This document shows, piece by piece, positions 1 to 8,187 of a DNA stretch of 64,000 nt. Source of the DNA: Kaistella montana. GTDB lineage: Bacteria > Bacteroidota > Bacteroidia > Flavobacteriales > Weeksellaceae. The number at the start of each line of letters is the position of its first letter. Position 1 is the first letter of the stretch. The notes under the pieces were generated by a model, which was given only the letters and a program-made list of their open reading frames with translations, was not told the origin of the DNA and ran no database searches. Made by a program: the position numbers and the translations under genes. The DNA lies in NCBI RefSeq assembly GCF_024436175.1, contig NZ_JANFQP010000001.1, positions 1,054,001-1,118,000 on the forward strand, in the 5' to 3' direction.

Positions 1-765
1 CCAAAAGAAAGCGAAACCCGTTTGGTAAAACCCGAAGAAAAGGATTTCACAGGATTTGTTTTCAAAATCCATGCGAATATGGATCCGAAACACCGCGACC
101 GTTTGGCTTTCGTGAAAATCGTTTCCGGAACTTTTAAAAGAAATGAAAATTATTTATTAGTAAGAGACAATAAAAAAATGAAATTCTCTTCTCCAAACGC
201 CTTTTTTGCGGATAAAAAAGAAGTTGTTGACGAAAGTTTCCCGGGAGATATTGTAGGACTTCACGATACCGGAAATTTCCGAATTGGCGATACTTTGACG
301 GCCGGAGAAAAAATTAATTTCAAAGGAATTCCTAGTTTTTCACCGGAACATTTCCGATATATCAACAATGATGATCCGTTGAAAGCAAAACAACTTGCGA
401 AAGGAATCGATCAGTTGATGGATGAAGGAGTGGCGCAGCTTTTCACGCTAGAAATGAACAACAGAAAAATCATCGGAACGGTAGGCGCGTTGCAATATGA
501 AGTGATCCAGTACCGTTTGGAGCATGAATATGGTGCGAAATGTACCTACGAACCACTTTCCATTCACAAAGCGTGTTGGATTGAAGCGGACGAAAAATCC
601 GAAGAATTCAAGGAATTTGCGAGGTTAAAACAGCGTTTTATGGCGAGAGACAAATACGGCCAACTGGTATTTTTGGCAGATTCTTCGTTTACCATTCACA
701 TGACTCAAGAAAAATTCCCGATCGTAAAACTGCATTTCATTAGTGAATTTAGAAACAAACAATAA
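1..765 (+). CDS. prfC: Peptide chain release factor 3, C-terminal part (partial at window start)
   Basis: Translational GTPase that recycles RF1/RF2 from the ribosome after termination. The frame is open from base 1, so the gene begins upstream; the TTG at base 22 is internal, not a start. The visible part holds the conserved domain 2 stretch GFVFKIHANMDPKHRDR near the beginning, followed by the RF3-specific C-terminal domain (VGALQYEVIQYRLEHEYG around residue 160). The GTPase domain lies outside the window. It ends with TAA and is followed directly by a hairpin terminator, so it is the last gene of its transcript. The family match is strong and nothing looks broken. Confidence 0.93.
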   Translation, partial: PKESETRLVKPEEKDFTGFVFKIHANMDPKHRDRLAFVKIVSGTFKRNENYLLVRDNKKMKFSSPNAFFADKKEVVDESFPGDIVGLHDTGNFRIGDTLTAGEKINFKGIPSFSPEHFRYINNDDPLKAKQLAKGIDQLMDEGVAQLFTLEMNNRKIIGTVGALQYEVIQYRLEHEYGAKCTYEPLSIHKACWIEADEKSEEFKEFARLKQRFMARDKYGQLVFLADSSFTIHMTQEKFPIVKLHFISEFRNKQ

Positions 766-774
766 TCAAAACCT

Positions 775-806
775 AAATCTTCAGTTCATCTGAAGATTTT
801 TTTTGT
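775..806 (+). terminator. Rho-independent terminator after prfC
   Basis: Stem AAATCTTCAG / CTGAAGATTT with loop TTCAT, followed by a run of T. It starts about 10 bases after the prfC stop codon. Confidence 0.85.
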
Positions 807-920
807 AAATAACTTGTAAAATGATTTGCAAAACATTCATTTACAACAAATTAAAGAATTTCACTATTTTTAAGGAATACTATTTGATTCTACTCCACTG
901 TTTTTAATTTAAAATCAACC

Positions 921-2075
921 ATGAAGAAAATATTTCTTTCCGTTTTCGTTGCAGGCGCATTAATTTCTTGCGACAAAAACACGATTCAGCAAACCACCGA
1001 CAGCATCAAACAAGCCGATAGTTTGTTGACCAAAGCCAACGATGGCATCAAAACTTTGGATTCGATTTCGAAAACCATCAACGATTCCAACGGAATTGCC
1101 AAAAAAGTCATCATTCCGGAAATTGAAAAGCAAAAGAAATCCATTGACAGCACGATAAAATCCGGAAGTTGGCAAATCGATTCCATTAATAAAGAAATCG
1201 AAAAAATCACCAAAAATGTGAAAGTAGGAACTGAAGTAGTAAAAACTTTAGATTCCGCAAATCGCTCTTTAGAAAAAGGAGAAAACGCCATTTCTGTTCT
1301 GACAAAAACCGCCGACAAAATCCTTCAACAAACGAAATCTCAACCGAAAACCACTGAAAATCCGGCTCCGAATTCATCTTCTCAAAACCAAAATAATTCG
1401 GTAACAACTTCTCCGGAAAAGGAAATTTCACCTTTGGTAAAAACTGCAAGACTGGAAATTCAGGTAGAAAATATTGAGGAAGCTAAAGCTTTATTAAAAC
1501 AAAAAATCAGAGAAAACAATGCCGATTTGATCACAGAAAATTTCAGTCAAAATGAAGGAATTATGCGGGAATACATTACGACAAAAGTTCCACTTCAATA
1601 TTTTGATGGTTTGGTTTCTGACATTTCCTCGCAAGTGGGCGATGTGAAATCAAAAAGTACCGAAACTGAAGGCAATGATAGGATCGCTTCGCAAATGTGT
1701 GACGTCGAAATCACTTTATTACAGAACGAAAATATTGCCGGAACAACCCTTCCCGACGAGAAAGTTGAGGAAGACCCGAACAGTTTCAGCGGAGCTTTTA
1801 TGAAAGGTTTCAAAGTTTTGGGTGATGGTTTGCTTTTTCTACTTCCGTTTTGGCCAATTTTCTTAATTGCAGGAATTGTTTGGTATTTTGTAGCGAAAAG
1901 AAATAAGAAAAAACGCGAAGAAGAATTCCAAAGACAATTGGCTTTAGAAAAAGAGAAAATAAAAGCTGCGGAAGTTGCAAAATCGACGATACAAGAAACG
2001 CCTCAAAATGTTGGACAACCAACTACAGAAGGACCAAAAAACGACGACGATATTTCTAAATACATGCCGAAATAA
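921..2075 (+). CDS. DUF4349-type lipoprotein with coiled coil and C-terminal membrane segment
   Basis: The 384-residue product starts with a lipoprotein signal peptide ending in the lipobox LISC (Cys17). Residues 20-130 are rich in Asp, Ser, Lys and Ile and look like a long coiled coil. Residues 130-165 are a Ser/Asn/Pro/Gln linker. Residues 170-265 match the DUF4349 pattern (ARLEIQVENIEEAKALL, then KVPLQYFDGLVSDIS). A hydrophobic segment lies at about 300-325, followed by a charged Lys/Glu/Arg tail. The function of DUF4349 is not established; the layout suggests an envelope protein with a periplasmic domain. It is monocistronic, with terminators on both sides. The presence of both a lipobox and a C-terminal membrane span is unusual and leaves the topology open. 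Confidence 0.75.
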   Translation: MKKIFLSVFVAGALISCDKNTIQQTTDSIKQADSLLTKANDGIKTLDSISKTINDSNGIAKKVIIPEIEKQKKSIDSTIKSGSWQIDSINKEIEKITKNVKVGTEVVKTLDSANRSLEKGENAISVLTKTADKILQQTKSQPKTTENPAPNSSSQNQNNSVTTSPEKEISPLVKTARLEIQVENIEEAKALLKQKIRENNADLITENFSQNEGIMREYITTKVPLQYFDGLVSDISSQVGDVKSKSTETEGNDRIASQMCDVEITLLQNENIAGTTLPDEKVEEDPNSFSGAFMKGFKVLGDGLLFLLPFWPIFLIAGIVWYFVAKRNKKKREEEFQRQLALEKEKIKAAEVAKSTIQETPQNVGQPTTEGPKNDDDISKYMPK

Positions 2076-2102
2076 TAATTGAAATTTTAAAATTAAATAG
2101 TA

Positions 2103-2135
2103 AAATCCTTCAGAATTCTCTAGAGGATTTTTTAT
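2103..2135. terminator. Bidirectional terminator between convergent genes
   Basis: Stem AAATCCT / AGGATTT at 2103-2109 and 2124-2130 with a 14-base loop, then a T-rich run. It lies between the stop codons of the DUF4349 gene (plus) and the DUF2891 gene (minus). Confidence 0.65.
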
Positions 2136-2137
2136 TT

Positions 2138-3202
2138 TTATTTGCTCAAAGCATACACCGCAAAACTCGCCAACCAATGATCGCCGCCATAATTTCCTTG
2201 AAAAACCAAAGGCAAAGCGTTGTGTAAAAATTTAACAGAAGTTTCCTCGAAATGTTTTTTGTATCGGTGATTTTTAGGTAAAACTTGAGCAATATTTTTC
2301 ATGCACCAACTTCTGGTAAAACTTAAACCAACCAAGTGAACCGTTTGATAATCATTGACATCTGAAATAATCGGAAGTTGAGAAATATTTTCTATGCTTC
2401 TCTTTTCGTAGAATTTATTAAACCATTTTACATATTCTTTTTGAGGGAGAATTCTCGTCATTAAATCAGCAATTTCTAAACTTGGCGAGAAAAAATCACT
2501 TCCATCCGGTTCCAAATAAGCGGGTGCTTTTTCGTCTTTTAAGTAGAAATATTTTGCTTTTTCAATGAGTTGATTTTCAAATTCTTTTTCTCCAACCGTT
2601 CTTGCCCAATCAATTGCAAAACTCAATGCAAATGCGGTGTTGGGATGAACTCCGGTGCGGTTTGGATAGGTTTGTTTTGGTAAATATTCTTTCCACAATT
2701 TTACAATTTCGTTGGTTAATGGTTTTAAATTTTGATGCCAAATTTTCGCTTTCGAATGATCCCAACTTGCCAATTCCGCATCCAATTGAAGCAACCAAGC
2801 CCAACCATAAGTTCTCTCAAAACCTTTGGCCACTTGATATTTACTGAAATATTCAGCTTCGGTTTTTATTTTTTCAGATTGAAAAGAATTCTCTAAAATT
2901 TTATAAATTTCTTCTTTATTTGTGAGAAAAGGTTTGTCTTTAAGTAATTTAATGAGCATCCAATGTCCGTGAACCGAAGAATGCCAATCTAAACAGCCAT
3001 AAAAACTCGGATGTAATTCTTTTGGAGTGAATTTTACATCAGTTTCGTTGTTGATGACGTGCGCTGTTTTATTGGGGTATTCTTGATTGATACAATGCAC
3101 AGGTTTTTCAGCTAATTGAAAAGCGATTTCATCAGTAAGTGTAGGAACTTGCGCTGAAAGATTCAAGGAAAATAAAACGACTAAAAGACTGAATTTTTTC
3201 AT
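2138..3202 (-). CDS. DUF2891 domain-containing exported protein
   Basis: The 354-residue product has an N-terminal signal peptide (MKKFSLLVVLFSLNLSAQ), so it is exported. The rest matches the DUF2891 family over its length: a conserved HPSFYGCLDWHSSVHGHW block near residue 65, GRTGVHPN-like NRTGVHPNTAF near 180, and a C-terminal GGDHWLASFAVYAL. The His and Trp-rich blocks and the predicted helical content resemble an alpha/alpha barrel glycan-active fold, but no activity is established for this family. It is convergent with the preceding lipoprotein gene and separated from the downstream genes on the same strand by a terminator. Confidence 0.8.
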   Translation of the reverse strand: MKKFSLLVVLFSLNLSAQVPTLTDEIAFQLAEKPVHCINQEYPNKTAHVINNETDVKFTPKELHPSFYGCLDWHSSVHGHWMLIKLLKDKPFLTNKEEIYKILENSFQSEKIKTEAEYFSKYQVAKGFERTYGWAWLLQLDAELASWDHSKAKIWHQNLKPLTNEIVKLWKEYLPKQTYPNRTGVHPNTAFALSFAIDWARTVGEKEFENQLIEKAKYFYLKDEKAPAYLEPDGSDFFSPSLEIADLMTRILPQKEYVKWFNKFYEKRSIENISQLPIISDVNDYQTVHLVGLSFTRSWCMKNIAQVLPKNHRYKKHFEETSVKFLHNALPLVFQGNYGGDHWLASFAVYALSK

Positions 3203-3240
3203 TAAATAAATGTATAAAAAATTACTAAAAATTTAAACAA

Positions 3241-3268
3241 AAAAGCCCTCCACAATCGGAAGGCTTTT
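3241..3268 (-). terminator. Terminator after the 3271-3636 gene
   Basis: On the minus strand a stem AAAAGCC / GGCTTTT with an inner GGA/TCC extension and one mismatch is followed by a T run. It starts 2 bases beyond the stop codon of the gene ending at 3271. Confidence 0.8.
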
Positions 3269-3270
3269 CG

Positions 3271-3636
3271 TTATTTCATATTCACTATTTTATCGACAAC
3301 ATACGTTGTATTTCCGCGCCACGGAAGCACTCCATGATATTCTTTGTAATGCAGATCGAAGGTTTTCCCATTGTTAATTTCGAGTTGTTTGAAAACAGCT
3401 TCATCATCAACAGAAAATTCGAATTCATAGCTGGTTAAGTTCCCGGTTCTCGGATTGGCTCCGAAACCTTGCTGAATGAGTTTTCCTTCATAGGTTTTGA
3501 AAATATTGCCTTTTTTCACAGCATAATTCAATACTCCCGATTTTACGCCTTCACCAAAAACGAAATAATAACGGTAATAAAAAACGCCTGCTAAAAGCAA
3601 AACTACAGCAACCAAAGTGATCCACAAATATTTCAT
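3271..3636 (-). CDS. Small membrane-anchored hypothetical protein
   Basis: The 121-residue product has one hydrophobic segment at residues 3-25 (an uncleaved anchor or signal), then a soluble domain of about 95 residues with beta-strand-like alternation (YEGKLIQQGFG, YEFEFSVDDEAVFKQLE, YVVDKIV). I do not recognise a characterised family. Homologues of this type in flavobacterial genomes are sometimes labelled 6-phosphogluconate dehydrogenase, which the sequence does not support: there is no Rossmann motif. It lies 24 bases downstream of the acyl-CoA dehydrogenase gene on the same strand and is probably cotranscribed with it. Confidence 0.7.
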   Translation of the reverse strand: MKYLWITLVAVVLLLAGVFYYRYYFVFGEGVKSGVLNYAVKKGNIFKTYEGKLIQQGFGANPRTGNLTSYEFEFSVDDEAVFKQLEINNGKTFDLHYKEYHGVLPWRGNTTYVVDKIVNMK

Positions 3637-3660
3637 AGGAAATTGTTTAGTGATTAAATA

Positions 3661-4800
3661 TTATTTAGCAATACTTCTGGAAATTACGATTTTCTGAATT
3701 TCAGAAGTTCCTTCGTAAATCTGAGTGATTTTTGCATCACGCATCATTCTTTCCACATGATATTCTTTTACATAACCGTAACCACCGTGAATTTGTACCG
3801 CTTCAATGGTTGTATCCATCGCAACTTGTGAAGCATAAAGTTTTGCCATTGCACCGATTTCCGAGATGTCTTTTCCTTCATCTTTTTCAGTTGCAGCTTT
3901 GTAGCAAAGCATTCTCGCAGCGGTGATTTGAGTGGCCATATCTGCCAATTTAAAGGCAATCGCTTGGTGATTGATGATTTCTGTTTTGAAAGCTTTTCTG
4001 GTTTTGGCATATTTTAAAGCCAATTCGTACGCTCCGGAAGCAATTCCTAAAGCTTGAGAAGCGATTCCGATTCTACCGCCATTCAAAACTGCCATTGCGA
4101 AATTGAACCCGAATCCGTCCTCCCCGATTCTGTTTTCTTTAGGTACTTTCACATCGGTAAACAATAAAGAATGCGTATCACTTCCGCGGATTCCCAATTT
4201 ATCTTCTTTAGGTCCGATTTCGAAACCTTCCCAACCTCTTTCGACGATGAAAGCGTTGATTCCTTTATGTTTTTTCTCAGGATCTGTTTGTGCGATTACG
4301 ACATAGTAAGTTGCGTTTCCGCCGTTGGTAATCCAGTTTTTGGTACCGTTAAGGAGATAGTGGTCGCCCATATCTACGGCAGTTGTTTTTTGGGAAGTTG
4401 CATCCGAACCGGCTTCTGGCTCCGAAAGTGCAAAAGCACCTATCACTTCGCCACTTGCCAAAGGTTTCAGATATTTCATTTTCTGTTCTTCGTTACAGTA
4501 TTTTTCAAGTCCGGCGCATACCAAAGAGTTGTTTACCGACATTACAACGGCAGCAGAAGCGTCAACTTTAGCAATTTCTTCCATTGCCAAAACATAAGAA
4601 ACACTGTCCATTCCGGCACCTCCATATTGAGGATCTACCATCATTCCCAAAAACCCCAATTCTCCCATCTTCTTCACTTGTTCGTATGGAAACTTCTGTT
4701 CTTTGTCTCTTTCTATTACGCCGGGCAAAAGTTCGTTTTGTGCAAAATCTCTTGCAGCCTGCTGAATCATCAATTGTTCTTCAGATAAATTAAAGTCCAT
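3661..4800 (-). CDS. Acyl-CoA dehydrogenase
   Basis: FAD-dependent enzyme that makes the trans-2,3 double bond in acyl-CoA in fatty acid or branched-chain amino acid breakdown. The 379 residues are the usual length. Family signatures are visible: GAFALSEPEAGSDATSQ (about 125-140), GTKNWITNGG (about 153), and RMMRDAKITQIYEGTSEIQ near the end, with the catalytic base Glu363 in YEGTSE. That placement matches short/branched-chain and butyryl-CoA dehydrogenases rather than isovaleryl-type, where the base is elsewhere; chain-length preference cannot be read further. It lies divergent from an acyl-CoA ligase gene, a sensible fatty-acid pairing, with a 245-base AT-rich gap between them. Confidence 0.92.
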   Translation of the reverse strand: MDFNLSEEQLMIQQAARDFAQNELLPGVIERDKEQKFPYEQVKKMGELGFLGMMVDPQYGGAGMDSVSYVLAMEEIAKVDASAAVVMSVNNSLVCAGLEKYCNEEQKMKYLKPLASGEVIGAFALSEPEAGSDATSQKTTAVDMGDHYLLNGTKNWITNGGNATYYVVIAQTDPEKKHKGINAFIVERGWEGFEIGPKEDKLGIRGSDTHSLLFTDVKVPKENRIGEDGFGFNFAMAVLNGGRIGIASQALGIASGAYELALKYAKTRKAFKTEIINHQAIAFKLADMATQITAARMLCYKAATEKDEGKDISEIGAMAKLYASQVAMDTTIEAVQIHGGYGYVKEYHVERMMRDAKITQIYEGTSEIQKIVISRSIAK

Positions 4801-5045
4801 AAAATTTAATAATTGTTTGTCCGTAAATCTACAATTTTTCTAAAAATTTTGAAAATTAAAATGATCTAGATTTAAAATATTCATAAAAAACTAATTTCTA
4901 ATGATTTTATGAATAGAATAACTAATTATTTCAACAAAATTGAGAAGAAAAAATTTGTTTTTGCTGTTTAAAATAAAAATTATATTTTTACAAAAACCCA
5001 ATATTAAATTGTGTTTACATTAGAATACCTTTAATAAGAAATACT

Positions 5046-6824
5046 ATGTCGATAAAACGAATTTTTGATTTTGCCCACCAAGCCTTGGAAAAATACCCGC
5101 AAGATGATATGTTCATCACTAAATATCACGGGGAATGGGAGAAAACCTCAACCAAAGAATTTAATAATCTTGGTGATAAAATATCCCGTGGATTATTGAA
5201 GTTGGGCATCAAACCGGGAGATAAAATAGCATTGATTACCACCGCAAGCCGTACTGAATGGGCAGTAATGGACTTGGGAATTGCTCAAATTGGCGCAGTT
5301 TCCGTACCGGTTTACCCTACTATTTCACCGGAAGATTATGATTTTATTTTCAATAATGCGGAAGTTCAATACTGTTTTGTTTCCGACCGTGAACTTCTTG
5401 AAAAAGTACAACAAATCAAGAGCAATGTACCAAGTTTGAAGGGAGTATTCACTTTTGATAAAGTGGAAGGAGCTGCCAATTGGAACGAAATTCTCGATCT
5501 TGGTAATGATGAAGCTACCCAAAATGAGGTGGACGATCTATCCAACAGTATCAATTCGGAGGATTTAGCGACTATTATTTATACCTCAGGAACCACGGGA
5601 AGACCAAAAGGAGTAATGCTTTCTCACCAAAATATCGTTTCGAATGTTTTGGCTTCTGATCCAAGAATTCCACGCATCAAAGGACTCGATTATAAAGACA
5701 TTCGAATCTTGAGTTTCTTGCCGATTTGCCATATTTTCGAGAGAATGTTGTTTTATCTGTATCAAAACAATGGATATTCAGTTTATTTTGCAGAAAGTAT
5801 CGATAAAATGGGCGACAACATCAAGGAAGTAAAACCTCATATTATGACGGTTGTACCTCGATTGATTGAAAAAGTTTACGATAAAATTTATGACAAAGGA
5901 ACCAGCGCAGGCGGATTAAAAACTAAAATTTTCCTTTGGGCACTCGGCGTCAACAAAGCGAAAAAAGAGATCGGAAAACCTTCCGGTTTGAAAGAAATTA
6001 TCGCCGACAAATTGGTATTTTCAAAATGGAGAGACGGTTTGGGTGGTAACATCATCACCTTGGTTTCTGGATCTGCGGCACTTCAACCTCGTTTGAATAA
6101 AATGTTCCAAAACGCAGGAATCCCAATTCTGGAAGGTTACGGATTAACGGAAACTTCGCCGGTAATTGCTGTGAATAGTTTCGGAAAAATCAAAGTAGGA
6201 ACCGTTGGTCACATTTTAGAAAACCTTCAGGTAAAAATCCAAGAAGATGGTGAGATCACCGTGAAAGGACCTTCTGTTTTCAAAGGTTATTTTAAAAATG
6301 AAGAAATGACCAAAGAAGTTTTCACAGAAGATGGCTTCTTCAAAACCGGCGACATCGGTCACATCGACGAAGAAGGTTATCTGCACATCACCGACCGTAA
6401 GAAAGAAATGTTCAAAACTTCCGGCGGGAAATACATCGCTCCACAAGTTATTGAAAACCAAGCAAAAGCATCGAAATTCATCGAGCAAATCATGGTCGTT
6501 GGGGACGGTGAAAAAATGCCATGTGCATTGATACAGCCCGATTTCAACTTCGTGCAACATTGGGCAGAAAGAAAGCAAATCAAAATAGGAACAACTCCTG
6601 AAAAAATCGTGAAAAGCCCGGAACTGAAAGCCAGAATCGCCAAAGAAATCGATTATCTGAACACCAAGTTGGGCAATTGGGAGCGCATCAAACTTTTCGA
6701 ACTCACACCGGAAGTTTGGTCGATTGAAACCGGAATCCTCACGCCAACGCTCAAATTAAAACGAAAAGCAGTGAAAGAAAGATTCATCAACCTCTACAAC
6801 AAAATGTACGGCCACGAGGCTTAA
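5046..6824 (+). CDS. Long-chain fatty acid-CoA ligase (AMP-forming)
   Basis: Activates fatty acids to acyl-CoA through an acyl-AMP intermediate. The 592-residue product carries the ANL superfamily signatures: P-loop YTSGTTGRPKGVML (about 179-192), LPICHIFERM (about 225), GYGLTETSPV (about 363), the adenylate-binding TGDIGHIDEEGYLHITDRKKE (about 436-456) and the hinge KEMFKTSGGKYIAPQVIE. This is the long FAA1/FadD15-like subgroup with an N-terminal domain and a C-terminal extension typical of bacterial long-chain ligases. It is monocistronic: a hairpin terminator follows the stop codon. The neighbouring divergent acyl-CoA dehydrogenase supports a beta-oxidation or lipid-recycling role. Confidence 0.92.
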   Translation: MSIKRIFDFAHQALEKYPQDDMFITKYHGEWEKTSTKEFNNLGDKISRGLLKLGIKPGDKIALITTASRTEWAVMDLGIAQIGAVSVPVYPTISPEDYDFIFNNAEVQYCFVSDRELLEKVQQIKSNVPSLKGVFTFDKVEGAANWNEILDLGNDEATQNEVDDLSNSINSEDLATIIYTSGTTGRPKGVMLSHQNIVSNVLASDPRIPRIKGLDYKDIRILSFLPICHIFERMLFYLYQNNGYSVYFAESIDKMGDNIKEVKPHIMTVVPRLIEKVYDKIYDKGTSAGGLKTKIFLWALGVNKAKKEIGKPSGLKEIIADKLVFSKWRDGLGGNIITLVSGSAALQPRLNKMFQNAGIPILEGYGLTETSPVIAVNSFGKIKVGTVGHILENLQVKIQEDGEITVKGPSVFKGYFKNEEMTKEVFTEDGFFKTGDIGHIDEEGYLHITDRKKEMFKTSGGKYIAPQVIENQAKASKFIEQIMVVGDGEKMPCALIQPDFNFVQHWAERKQIKIGTTPEKIVKSPELKARIAKEIDYLNTKLGNWERIKLFELTPEVWSIETGILTPTLKLKRKAVKERFINLYNKMYGHEA

Positions 6825-6835
6825 ACAACAACAAT

Positions 6836-6864
6836 AAAAACACGGTTTCGGCCGTGTTTTTTTT
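6836..6864 (+). terminator. Terminator after the acyl-CoA ligase gene
   Basis: Stem AACACGG / CCGTGTT (about 6839-6845 and 6852-6858) with loop TTTCGG, followed by eight or more T. Confidence 0.85.
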
Positions 6865-7027
6865 ATTTAAAATGCTGAGTTTTTAATGCATTAATATATG
6901 ATTATTGGAGGTGAAAATTAGGAATAATAGTTCGTTGGTTTTTGATTTTTTTTGAAAATATTTGGGATATTTAAGGAAGATCTGTATATTTGAGTGTGAC
7001 TGCCATTAAAAAAAAACACTCTCTAAA

Positions 7028-7858
7028 ATGAAGAAAATTTTAGTTCTATTGACATTGTCGATTTTCACAATTAATTTTTCACAATTAATTGTGGGAAAAA
7101 TTATAAATAAGGCTGAGAATCCAATACAAAGCGCGAGAGTTGGAATTGAAAATACTGAAATTGGTGATTTGACAGATGAGAATGGGAATTTCCAAATTGA
7201 TTTTTCAAATATTGACAAAAACGCCAATTTAAAGGTTTATGTTAGCGAATTTATTCTGTATGAAATCAAAGTCAATGATTTTATTAAATCTAACAGAGAA
7301 ATTATCTTGAGAGAAAGAGCAATAAACATTGAACCTGTAAGCATTAATCCAAAGAAATATAAATATAAAAACTTTGGAACTTCAAATGCAAAAACAAATT
7401 ATTGCGGTTATGATTCCGAAAAAAAAGACCGATTGTTTAACGAATATGCAATAAAAGTGGAAAACAAAAAGCATTTAAAAGTAAAGACAATCAATGTAAA
7501 TATAGTTAATTTTGAAGTTAATGGTTCTGCAACCTTAATCTTTGACATTCAAAATGCTTCAAATGGATTTCCTGATGACAAAAAGTCCTTAACGAATGAA
7601 ACCTTAAAATTAACTATAAACAAGAACGATATTAAAAATAATAAAGTTTCACTTGATATAAGTGACAAAAATATTTGGACAAATGAAGATTTTTTTGTTC
7701 TTGTGCGAGTTGAAGAAAGTTTGAATGGGAAACTTTACTTTGGTGGAAATATATTTGCTTTTTCAAAAAACACATATTATCGTAATTACTTTGGAGAATG
7801 GAAGAAGTATTCAACAGGTGAACCTTCAATAAATGTGGATGTTCAAATTGAGAAATAA
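7028..7858 (+). CDS. Exported hypothetical protein with carboxypeptidase-regulatory-like domain
   Basis: The 276-residue product has a signal peptide (MKKILVLLTLSIFTINFSQ). Residues 20-100 match the CarboxypepD_reg-like beta-sandwich: VGKIINKAENPIQSARVGIENTEIGDLTDENGNFQI is the typical opening with the DENG turn. The remaining 170 residues are Lys/Asn/Ile-rich, contain several beta-strand-like stretches and show no motif I know. The coding sequence is visibly more AT-rich than its neighbours and the gene stands alone between two long gaps, which fits a recently acquired or fast-evolving gene. Function is unknown; related domains are common on surface proteins of Bacteroidota. Confidence 0.7.
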   Translation: MKKILVLLTLSIFTINFSQLIVGKIINKAENPIQSARVGIENTEIGDLTDENGNFQIDFSNIDKNANLKVYVSEFILYEIKVNDFIKSNREIILRERAINIEPVSINPKKYKYKNFGTSNAKTNYCGYDSEKKDRLFNEYAIKVENKKHLKVKTINVNIVNFEVNGSATLIFDIQNASNGFPDDKKSLTNETLKLTINKNDIKNNKVSLDISDKNIWTNEDFFVLVRVEESLNGKLYFGGNIFAFSKNTYYRNYFGEWKKYSTGEPSINVDVQIEK

Positions 7859-7932
7859 AAATCACCTATTTGAAGCAACCATCCCACAACCCTAATTTTC
7901 AAGCATTTGTTCTTAAAATTCCCTAAAACTCT

Positions 7933-7960
7933 ATCTCTTTTAAATCGATTTAAAAGAGAT
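7933..7960. repeat. Perfect 28-base palindrome
   Basis: The left half is ATCTCTTTTAAATC and the right half is its exact reverse complement, with no spacer. Folded as RNA it would give a hairpin ending in GAGAT then TGTTGTTTCT, a weak U-tract, so it may terminate the 7028-7858 transcript. A symmetrical protein-binding site is the alternative. Confidence 0.6.
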
Positions 7961-8137
7961 TGTTGTTTCTATCAATGAAAATTATAAGAGCAGAAAACAT
8001 AAACCATTAAGAAATTAAGAATACTTAGAAAAACTTCGTCAGCAGATTTTTATACCTTAATACAAGAAAGGCAAAGCAATGTCAAAGTAAAGTATAAGTA
8101 ATGTCCGGCGGTAGATTTTCCTTTCCCCACTTCCCTA

Positions 8138-8169
8138 TTGATTCGTTCGTGGAATTCTCCCTATTTTAG
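8138..8169 (+). promoter_or_regulatory. Candidate promoter of tex
   Basis: TTG (8138-8140), 21-base spacer and TATTTTAG (8162-8169), one mismatch from the Bacteroidetes -7 box TAnnTTTG. The start codon is 18 bases downstream. Confidence 0.4.
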
Positions 8170-8187
8170 CAGTCTTAAAAATTATGT

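Larger units (their letters stand above)
7859..8187. other. Intergenic region with a 28-base perfect palindrome
   Basis: This 329-base gap holds no convincing gene. The only strong structures are the palindrome at 7933-7960 and a candidate promoter for tex at its right end. The middle part (7990-8130) shows nothing I can interpret. Confidence 0.6.

Noticed and set aside
4171-4788. 205-codon open frame opposite the acyl-CoA dehydrogenase gene
   Set aside because: Phe/Cys/His-rich antisense shadow with no motif or start signal.
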